A stretch of 40,102 bases of DNA from NCBI GenBank assembly GCA_937906165.1, contig CALCYA010000058.1:1-40102 (forward strand). Direction: 5' to 3'. Positions within the stretch are counted from its first letter, which is position 1. Every line of letters begins with the position of its first letter. The DNA is from an uncultured Bacteroidales bacterium (GTDB lineage Bacteria > Bacteroidota > Bacteroidia > Bacteroidales > Bacteroidaceae). The translations under genes were made by a program, and so were the position numbers. The notes under the pieces were generated by a model. It was given only the letters and a program-made list of their open reading frames with translations. It had not been told where the DNA came from and searched no databases. This document shows, in pieces, positions 25,455 to 31,943 of the stretch.

Positions 25455-25524
25455 TCTGTACTCTATTCTCTGTACTCTATTCTCTGTACTCTATTCTCTG
25501 TACTCTATTCTCTGTACTCTATTT
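25455..25524 (+). repeat. Five 14 bp satellite units overlapping a stop codon
   Basis: TCTGTACTCTATTC repeats at 25455, 25469, 25483, 25497 and 25511 (the last ends TTT). Degenerate 7-base TTCTCTG units precede it from 25431. The final unit supplies the stop codon of the 25519-27084 gene. Together with the other repeats it fills the 331-base gap 25188-25518. Confidence 0.9.
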
Positions 25525-27084
25525 CGAGAACATCCTTGCATATCCGAAGTCAATATGCACGCCGTTCTTGTGCGACTTGCCCGCATAGAAATATTCATCC
25601 TCGGTAAAGTGTATTCCGTATGAATTGTCGCTGAGGTCACTGTTGATTATGATGTTGCACTTCTTTGCAAAGTCCTTCTCGCCACCGAAGCAATATTCAT
25701 TCACAGCCTGTTCAAAGCCGCTTACACCGCCGATTATTATGCTCATGTGGAAATGCTTATCGGCAGGAGAGTCGTAGAGGCACATAAGTATGCCGCCTTC
25801 GCCCCATAACTGTACAAAACGCTTTCCATTGTTCTCGTTGTTTTGTGTCACTTCGAGCCCCATTACCTTCTCGCCCGGCTTGCGGCGGAAGAAGTCACCG
25901 TACTCCCTCAACATCTCATTGTAACCCTGTTCATTCTGCGAGAAGCTGTAAAGCACAGCAGGCATGCTGCCCTGATACTCAACAGCTGCAAACTCCTTGT
26001 ATTCAAGCGTAAAGCCGTCATCATACCATTTGTTCCGCGGATAATGCCTGATGACATACTGCTCTGCAATATCCTGCGGGGTTATTATGCACGATATAAT
26101 ATCGGTGAGACCAAACTTGTAACCGGCTATGAAACTGTTATAACTGTTTATCCAGTCGTATATGCCCTTTGCTGCGTATGGTTTCTGTTTCCCCTTCAAG
26201 TGAGCAGGAACCTGAGGTATTGCCACATAGTACTCATCGCTGCCAGGTATTATCTCAATGAACGAGGGCACATCAAGTTCCTCAAGCTCACGCTCCAAAT
26301 CCTCCAGGTGTTCGCTCATCTCCTCCTTGAATGCGGCAATCTCTGCAGTCAGTTCTTCACGTTCTTCTTCACTTTCAGCCTTGGCAAGCCTGCTTTCAAG
26401 CAGTTCTGTATTGTCATTGAAAATCTTTCGTGCAAGCGCCATTATCGACTCGCCGTCAGCACTCGGGCAATAAGGATTATCGGGGTGCCTGCTAAGTTCA
26501 TCCATATTTGTATGTACCCCGAAGTCCATTCCTCCGAACATATCAACATCAACAAAATCTTCAGTGGTCATCTCCATCACCGAGCGCATCGCATCCTGCA
26601 CTCTCTCCATAATATTCATGGTTGCATAAAGAATCATGACATCATCGCCGCTATCTCTTACAAGCAACGTGTGACCTTTGCATACAAAAAGAGACTCTTG
26701 TTCTCCATCTTCGCGTTGGCATGCCATTAGCGGGATACCGAATATATCCTCCGACTCCTCATCATAATACTTTTCAAATACGCCATTGATAAGGTTGTAA
26801 CCGATATTGTCTTCAGACATTGCTGATACGTATCGGAATGTTGTATCGGAAGTTTCAAGGCCGGTTACAGACATATTCAGTCCATTCACCTCTAAAACAA
26901 GAAGGTCCGAAGGATATTCAAGATATGTATCAGAGCCGGAATTTTCATTCACACAAGTCACATGCTCACCATTGAGAGCCTTGAGCTCAGCAATGAATTT
27001 ATTCAATTTTCCCTGGTCTATGACCTGAGCATAGGCATTCGTGGCAAGCAAAAGTGCCATTAGTATATATATTGTCTTTTTCAT
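25519..27084 (-). CDS. Exported protein with DUF4252-like N-terminus
   Basis: A 521-residue secreted protein, second DUF4252-type product in this cluster. Residues 1-20 are a signal peptide ending AYAQ. Residues about 60-170 align by eye with the neighbouring 27104-27631 protein: GIPLMACQREDG and TLLVRDSGDDVMIL here against GMKLMALNRENG and TLVINDEGDELSVV there. Residues about 215-275 form a Glu-rich coiled coil (AKAESEEEREELTAEIAAFK). The C-terminal half is beta-rich with IYDWINSYNSFIAGYKFG and an ending HIDFGYARMFSK; no family recognised. It starts 19 bases after the DUF4252 stop, so it is in the sigma factor operon. Its stop lies in a satellite repeat, so length changes there could alter the C-terminus only slightly. 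Confidence 0.78.
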   Translation of the reverse strand: MKKTIYILMALLLATNAYAQVIDQGKLNKFIAELKALNGEHVTCVNENSGSDTYLEYPSDLLVLEVNGLNMSVTGLETSDTTFRYVSAMSEDNIGYNLINGVFEKYYDEESEDIFGIPLMACQREDGEQESLFVCKGHTLLVRDSGDDVMILYATMNIMERVQDAMRSVMEMTTEDFVDVDMFGGMDFGVHTNMDELSRHPDNPYCPSADGESIMALARKIFNDNTELLESRLAKAESEEEREELTAEIAAFKEEMSEHLEDLERELEELDVPSFIEIIPGSDEYYVAIPQVPAHLKGKQKPYAAKGIYDWINSYNSFIAGYKFGLTDIISCIITPQDIAEQYVIRHYPRNKWYDDGFTLEYKEFAAVEYQGSMPAVLYSFSQNEQGYNEMLREYGDFFRRKPGEKVMGLEVTQNNENNGKRFVQLWGEGGILMCLYDSPADKHFHMSIIIGGVSGFEQAVNEYCFGGEKDFAKKCNIIINSDLSDNSYGIHFTEDEYFYAGKSHKNGVHIDFGYARMFSK

Positions 27085-27103
27085 AATACCATTCTATTAT
27101 ATT

Positions 27104-27631
27104 TCATAATCCGATTTCTATTCCATTCTCGCCTAGAGCCTTGAATGAATCGTAAGAAAGCCCGGCAATGAATACCACAGATAATTCATCGCCCTCATCA
27201 TTTATCACAAGAGTACTATTTGAATCGCCGTATATTGCAGTCATCGTTCCATTCTCCCTGTTCAGCGCCATTAGCTTCATACCCATTACACTCTCCTCTT
27301 CTTGCAGGAATATGTCCATGACCTGTGAAAGCTGTTTGTATCCCTCAGGACCTGTGGCTGTAAATTGCCGCATGCTCCTTATTGATGTCAACTGCAAGGG
27401 AATATCATTCAACTCCGACTGCACATCTGCCCCCAGCATATTGAACATCTGTCTGAACATGCTCGACGAGATATATGCGTAATCAATCTCATCGGACTTT
27501 ATTTTTGCCACTTTCTTTATATATGTCTCGGCCTCGCTTTTTCCATCGTTTTGCGGTACTTGCCCTGCGGCAAAGACAGAACCGGTAAAAAGCACGAGTG
27601 TAAACAATGTTGTTAAAATATACCGTTTCAT
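27104..27631 (-). CDS. DUF4252-domain exported protein
   Basis: A 175-residue exported protein of the DUF4252 type. A signal peptide covers residues 1-22 (ending SVFAA). The mature part has the expected order: a segment of the form EIDYAYISSSMFRQMFNML (about 48-66), the basic strand LTSIRSMRQF (about 86-95), then GMKLMALNRENG and TLVINDEGDELSVVFIAG. Family members commonly sit beside an ECF sigma factor and its regulator, as here; their function is not known. It starts 7 bases after the anti-sigma-like gene and is followed by the larger relative. Confidence 0.82.
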   Translation of the reverse strand: MKRYILTTLFTLVLFTGSVFAAGQVPQNDGKSEAETYIKKVAKIKSDEIDYAYISSSMFRQMFNMLGADVQSELNDIPLQLTSIRSMRQFTATGPEGYKQLSQVMDIFLQEEESVMGMKLMALNRENGTMTAIYGDSNSTLVINDEGDELSVVFIAGLSYDSFKALGENGIEIGL

Positions 27632-27638
27632 AATTCCA

Positions 27639-28229
27639 TTATTGAATGTTTATTTTTATCATATTTTTATACGGAGCAACAGCCTTGTTCAAGTTGTTCT
27701 CCATTTTGCGTGAATTTTTGTGTGTTGTATTTACTACCAGCATCATATTTTCAAATGCGCCCTTGAAACACTCCATTGCATCCTCGGGATTGTCGAATGT
27801 ATCCTCCTCGGGAAGCTCGGCCGATGCCGTAACCTGAAAATCCGGTTCAACTGCAGGAGAGTGCACGTTCTTATCAATGAAGATGTAGCCTACAGCCAGC
27901 ACAGCAGCGGCAGCAGCACCACGCCACACAAAGCGTGGAATCTTAAGCACAGGCCGTTTATCTTCCTTCACCGTCGTTTTCTGCGGGAGTTCTTCTGTTT
28001 CATCGGCAGCAAGAGAATCGAGCATCGCTTCAAGGCGCGCCTCGGCACCCAATGGCAGCTCCACATCAATATCATCACCACAAAGCGCAATTATCGCCTC
28101 CTTATCCTTTTGGAGACAGGCAGGAACATCGTTCTCGCGGAGAAAACGGCACAGCTCGCGCTCCTCTTCAACAGAGAGCTCCGCATTGAAGAACTGCTCT
28201 ATCTTTTTCTTAAGGTCCTTTTCTTCCAT
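27639..28229 (-). CDS. Single-TM anti-sigma-like protein
   Basis: A 196-residue protein with a cytoplasmic N-terminal domain (1-100, helical and acidic: DLKKKIEQFFNAELSVEEER), one transmembrane helix at 101-118 (VWRGAAAAAVLAVGYIFI) and a periplasmic tail (119-196). This topology and its place directly after a sigma factor gene point to a membrane anti-sigma factor, although no zinc-binding HxxxCxxC motif is present. The ATG at 28229 is chosen over the in-frame GTG at 28235, because AAGGAG lies five bases before that ATG; this is one of the few good Shine-Dalgarno sites in the window. The spacing from the sigma stop is two bases. Confidence 0.75.
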   Translation of the reverse strand: MEEKDLKKKIEQFFNAELSVEEERELCRFLRENDVPACLQKDKEAIIALCGDDIDVELPLGAEARLEAMLDSLAADETEELPQKTTVKEDKRPVLKIPRFVWRGAAAAAVLAVGYIFIDKNVHSPAVEPDFQVTASAELPEEDTFDNPEDAMECFKGAFENMMLVVNTTHKNSRKMENNLNKAVAPYKNMIKINIQ

Positions 28230-28231
28230 AA

Positions 28232-28720
28232 TCACTCCTTATTAATATAATATTGTCTGAACTTTTTTCTTATTCTCGATATAATCACCCTTATATTCAC
28301 TGCCGAGAGCCCGGTGACGCTTTCAATCTCCTCGAAGCTGCATCCGTTCATCCTCATCTGCATCACCCGGCAGTGCTGCTCCGGAAGGCCGGCCAGAAAT
28401 TTCTCCAGGCATTCATCGGCCTCGCGCCGTTCAATATCAGGTGGGGAATCGACAACAATATTGTCAGTCTGCAATTCACTGACCTCGTCATGCATTCTCA
28501 TTGCCTGCCAACGGTCGATGCATATGTTTCTCAGCAATTTGCGGCAATAAGCCTCGGTCGCAACAATATTTTTAAGTTCCTCCTTTCTTTCCCACAGACG
28601 CAGATAGAGATTCTGCACAGCATCCTCTGCCTCAAAGCTGTCGCAAAGCATACGGTATGCTTCGCGATAGAGCATCTTTTGCAGCGGCAAGAACCGCCTT
28701 TTGAATTCTGCGTGTGTCAC
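28232..28720 (-). CDS. ECF-type RNA polymerase sigma factor
   Basis: A 162-residue sigma-70 family protein with the ECF layout. Region 2 spans about residues 8-75 (MLYREAYRMLCDSFEAEDAV, LRLWERKEEL, CRKLLRNICIDRWQ); region 4 spans about 105-157 (LAGLPEQHCRVMQMRMNGCS, then FEEIESVTGLSAVNIRVIIS as the HTH). It would direct polymerase to a small regulon, probably including its own operon. The start is a GTG at 28720: an in-frame TGA lies nine bases upstream, and the next Met would remove part of region 2. A 64-base perfect direct repeat begins 36 bases upstream, covering the promoter's -33 side. Confidence 0.9.
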   Translation of the reverse strand: MTHAEFKRRFLPLQKMLYREAYRMLCDSFEAEDAVQNLYLRLWERKEELKNIVATEAYCRKLLRNICIDRWQAMRMHDEVSELQTDNIVVDSPPDIERREADECLEKFLAGLPEQHCRVMQMRMNGCSFEEIESVTGLSAVNIRVIISRIRKKFRQYYINKE

Positions 28721-28745
28721 TTTATCTCAATATTTGCGTAAACTG

Positions 28746-28753
28746 CGAACATA
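28746..28753 (-). promoter_or_regulatory. Putative -7 box of the sigma operon
   Basis: Minus-strand TATGTTCG fits TAnnTTYG, about 25 bases before the GTG. No -33 TTG is found, and the upstream side falls in the direct repeat. If the operon is self-driven, the true promoter may have another consensus. Confidence 0.35.
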
Positions 28754-28755
28754 GC

Positions 28756-28904
28756 CTGCACTCGCTGTGATAAATATTAAAGCAAGCTTTATATTTCTCG
28801 CTCGTTTGTGTCTATATTTGAGCTAATGCTCGAATATTTTCTGCACTCGCTGTGATAAATATTAAAGCAAGCTTTATATTTCTCGCTCGTTTGTGTCTAT
28901 ATTT
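28756..28904. repeat. Perfect 64 bp direct repeat upstream of the sigma gene
   Basis: Copies at 28756-28819 and 28841-28904 are identical over 64 bases and separated by a 21-base spacer. Each begins CTGCACTCGCTGTGATAAAT and holds an imperfect palindrome AAATATTAAAGC/GCTTTATATTT. The rest of the 395-base gap (28905-29115) is AT-rich without a recognised gene; a short frame on the plus strand from 28852 translates the repeat itself and is not credible. Confidence 0.95.
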
Positions 28905-29115
28905 ATGGTTCAGTGAGTGTATCTTTTTTATCACTCCTCATTCTAAAGACGGAAAAAATGCGAATTTGTTACAAGCAAAACTGAAAAAAAATAAAAAAAG
29001 AAGGAAATCGATGAAAAAACAAGCTATTCGCATCAAAATATGACGAGAATAATCCTTGTAATCACTTCACCTTATACCAATACTGATAATGTCATTTAAA
29101 GCAGCACACTCAAAC

Positions 29116-29688
29116 TCAACCATAGAGAAAAGCATAGTACCACATCAGCATAAAGTTGGCTACAATCAGTAGGCATAAAGCAAGAGTAGTGCCAATAGTC
29201 CAAGCTATCTTCTTTTTTCTACCCTCTTTTTCAAAAACTGCAAAATGAATCAAATAGCGGTCATTCTTCCAATATACCAATTCACCTACGATCCACGAAG
29301 AAACAATTCCCAAACCGACAACAAGGAGCAAGTGCCTTCCTACAATGTCATATGCTTGTGGCCCATAGCAAATCATCCAAATATTAATCACCAAATAAAA
29401 AGGTAAAGCAAACAACAGCAATGCAAGACCGGTCAGACAGTATAGTGTAAACCCCGATGCAGGGTGGTCTAAAGTCTTATACAACCCACTTCTCGCCCTA
29501 TCCTTATATTCCTTGAATGAATTAATCCCGTATTGCTTTTTCAAATGTCCCTTCCAGAAGGGCAAGCAATACAACGGTCGTTGCACCAATAATTCAACTG
29601 CTGCATATATAGGTAATCCGGAGAAATACATCAGATTGTACAATGAATACAATACCCTGTTCAAGAATTTGTCTATATTGTCTCTCAT
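29116..29688 (-). CDS. Inner-membrane protein of unknown function
   Basis: A 190-residue membrane protein with three clear hydrophobic helices (about 81-108, 119-140 and 161-188) and a weaker one near residues 13-35. A soluble, basic loop lies at 40-75 (WKGHLKKQYGINSFKEYKDR). No catalytic motif and no family recognised. Its ATG lies two bases after the stop of the TlpA 3' fragment (29691-29768), suggesting it once followed a complete TlpA gene directly. It is the last gene of the minus-strand thioredoxin/receptor run. Confidence 0.75.
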   Translation of the reverse strand: MRDNIDKFLNRVLYSLYNLMYFSGLPIYAAVELLVQRPLYCLPFWKGHLKKQYGINSFKEYKDRARSGLYKTLDHPASGFTLYCLTGLALLLFALPFYLVINIWMICYGPQAYDIVGRHLLLVVGLGIVSSWIVGELVYWKNDRYLIHFAVFEKEGRKKKIAWTIGTTLALCLLIVANFMLMWYYAFLYG

Positions 29689-29690
29689 TT

Positions 29691-29768
29691 CTATTCTTTC
29701 TTCAACGCTTTTATGAGGTTTTCCAAAGCATCAAGGTTACGTGGGTCGGCATTGACACCGAGCAGGTT
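29691..29768 (-). pseudogene. Orphan 3' end of a TlpA gene
   Basis: The frame ending at the TAG 29693-29691 encodes NLLGVNADPRNLDALENLIK then ALKKE. The TlpA gene at 31938 ends NLLDVNADPRNLDAFENLIK then TL: 19 of 22 residues match, and 59 of 66 bases (29703-29768 against 31941-32006). Upstream of residue N the frame no longer matches TlpA and runs into the receptor gene's 3' end. It is a fragment without a start and is not a gene in itself. Confidence 0.85.
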
Positions 29769-29794
29769 TTCTTCTGTCTCGTCCAACTTCACAA

Positions 29795-31855
29795 CTAATA
29801 TCGACCTTCTATGATAGTGCTTTCACCTCGTCCTGTTTGGTATTTCGGTGAACGGCTTACCTTTTTACCATATTCAAATGTATATGACAATTTGAGTGTA
29901 GCGTATGCATTGTAGTTTGCATCTACGGAACTTGTAATCAAACGATATACATCCGCATCAAGTACCCCTTTTGTCTCTTGTCCGGACAGAAACAGGTTAT
30001 TGACTTGGAGTTCGGCAGAAAAAGCGCTACGGCTCCACTTGCCGGAAATTCCATACATCCAAGGTGTTTCCCAGAGCACCTGGTTGCTGACGATATCTTT
30101 TTGAGGTGTTGCTACAAACGGTTGAATGAGAAAATCGCCTAAATAAATTTCAGCATACAGATTACCCCAACAAGTGTTCTGACTCTCTGAAACAAGACCA
30201 CATAGTTTTGTATGTTTGTAACCTCCATCAAATTTCAAATTGAACTGTTCGCATGGCTTGAATACCAAAGAGAAATCAAGCGAAGGACGATGGTATCTTG
30301 TAGCATCTGCATACGAATTTATTATTTTCCCGTTCTCAATGGAATAGCTGTTTGTAATCAAATGATTGATATACAAGTATTGAAGTGTTGCGGACAAAGA
30401 CCACTTTGGTTTGGAAACGGTATAGGTAACTCTCGGCTGAAGAAGTGTTGCGTTTACAAGTTTGGGGTTACCACGTCTTGTCATTAGACGATCCAGTTGC
30501 AAAGTGGCATTATTCACTGTATTGAGTGTCGGGTATGTATTGCCCAATGCAAAAAGGAACTGGAGTCGATGCCCGTCATTTCTCATATATGAAGCCATTG
30601 CATTCAGACGAGGATTCAGATGGCCTACAGCCTCTTCTCCTTTTAGCTGATATATCTGATAAGATATTCCCGGGGTAATACTGAACATCCATCCATTTTT
30701 CCATCTTTTGGAATAGTTGGCAAACAAAACGGTTTCTGAAGAATAGAGTTTCTGTACATGATAAGATGGAAGAGTGTATTCAGACCGGCTATTACGGTAG
30801 AATTCATTAAGGGTGATTGTCAGATTATGGTTGTTTTTAAAAGCATGACCGTACAAGGCCTTCACATTAGCATAGTAATAATCATCGTCGGCACTGGAGA
30901 TAATGGTCTCGTCCGATTCTGAGTAATTCTGATCGAAGTTTGTGTTGGCATAGTAAGCATTCGCTTCAACCTCGATATACTGACTTGTCGAAATCCGGTT
31001 GAGGAAGTAAAAATACAGTGAGGTCTTGAGATTGTCGTTTGTAACTTTATCAGTTAGAGTCGCATTAGGGAATAGTGAACTGTAAGTTACCGTGCCATCC
31101 TCGACAACTTTCTTGTTCCAGTCTTTATCAATACCGCCACGTAACATCCAGATTGTCTTATTGTCGCTATGACTAACACTGGCAGCCCCGTATGCATGGT
31201 CATTCCTATGTGAAATGTCATCGCAAGCAACATTTTTTATCAACGGTTCTATAGGGAAATTATAATACTCACTTTCAGTCAGCTTTTCTTTAGGATCCTC
31301 TAGCCTGTATCCTCCCCATACATTAAAATTATATTTGGGAGTTGCATACTTGGTGATGAAATTATAATCCCCTTGCAAGTAGCCGACACCTTGCATCGCG
31401 TCAAGTTGTGTGTAGCCCCCTTCGGTGGGATTTTTCATAACGAAATTTATGCTCGCATTATCGTTTGCAAACTTGCCTGTAGGCAGGTCGTAGTATTCAA
31501 CTTTCTGTATGTCTTTAGCTCGCAATGTCTGTACTTCCTGTACATCCGCAGGCCTACCATCTACATATAAACTGACCATACCAAAGGGAGATGTCACTTC
31601 GCGTTTCTGACAATCGACCATCAAGCCGGGAATCATCATACTATTAAGTACATCGTAACCACCCCGGGCATGTTTCTTTTGTTGTGCTGATAGGTATGCA
31701 CATATATGGTCATCCTCTATAGTAAGATGAGGTGCCTTCACTACAATTTCCTGCAGATGTTGCACCCGGTAAGCTATCGAGTCTTGAGAGTCTTGACCAA
31801 AAACAGACAAGGAAGTACTGATGAGTATATATGTAAATATTATAGACCTTTTCAT
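29795..31855 (-). CDS. Outer-membrane beta-barrel receptor, TonB-type
   Basis: A 686-residue outer-membrane protein. Residues 1-20 are a signal peptide ending VFGQ. Residues about 33-140 are a TonB plug-like domain (LQEIVVKAPHLTIEDDHICA, YVDGRPADVQEVQTLRAKDI, KVEYYDLPTGKFANDNASIN). The remainder is a barrel of alternating strands typical of the OMP_b-brl_3 group (for example YFYFLNRISTSQYIEVEANA). It lacks the long carboxypeptidase-like N-terminal domain of many SusC proteins, and no SusD partner is present. The end is Arg/Glu-rich and lacks a clear terminal Phe. The ligand is unknown. It lies 82 bases after the 31938 TlpA gene, in a gap with its own consensus promoter, and between two copies of that gene's 3' end. 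Confidence 0.87.
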   Translation of the reverse strand: MKRSIIFTYILISTSLSVFGQDSQDSIAYRVQHLQEIVVKAPHLTIEDDHICAYLSAQQKKHARGGYDVLNSMMIPGLMVDCQKREVTSPFGMVSLYVDGRPADVQEVQTLRAKDIQKVEYYDLPTGKFANDNASINFVMKNPTEGGYTQLDAMQGVGYLQGDYNFITKYATPKYNFNVWGGYRLEDPKEKLTESEYYNFPIEPLIKNVACDDISHRNDHAYGAASVSHSDNKTIWMLRGGIDKDWNKKVVEDGTVTYSSLFPNATLTDKVTNDNLKTSLYFYFLNRISTSQYIEVEANAYYANTNFDQNYSESDETIISSADDDYYYANVKALYGHAFKNNHNLTITLNEFYRNSRSEYTLPSYHVQKLYSSETVLFANYSKRWKNGWMFSITPGISYQIYQLKGEEAVGHLNPRLNAMASYMRNDGHRLQFLFALGNTYPTLNTVNNATLQLDRLMTRRGNPKLVNATLLQPRVTYTVSKPKWSLSATLQYLYINHLITNSYSIENGKIINSYADATRYHRPSLDFSLVFKPCEQFNLKFDGGYKHTKLCGLVSESQNTCWGNLYAEIYLGDFLIQPFVATPQKDIVSNQVLWETPWMYGISGKWSRSAFSAELQVNNLFLSGQETKGVLDADVYRLITSSVDANYNAYATLKLSYTFEYGKKVSRSPKYQTGRGESTIIEGRY

Positions 31856-31913
31856 TTTCGGGTTTTGTTATGACAAGAACAAGGAATCACTTTACGGAAT
31901 GTTTTAATATCAG

Positions 31914-31943
31914 CAAAGTTATTTTTTTTTCTTGTAATCACAA
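31914..31943 (-). promoter_or_regulatory. Internal promoter of the receptor gene
   Basis: Minus-strand TTG (31941-31943, in the last codon of the TlpA gene), 19 bases, then TAACTTTG (31914-31921). Both elements fit the Bacteroidetes consensus. The leader to the ATG at 31855 is about 55 bases. It would allow the receptor to be expressed apart from the thioredoxin genes. Confidence 0.65.

Noticed and set aside
25455..25524. CRISPR or IS remnant
   Set aside because: A pure 14-base satellite without spacers or transposase fragments.
28852..29043. 63-codon plus-strand frame
   Set aside because: It begins within the 64-base direct repeat and ends in an A-rich tract; no promoter or family supports it.
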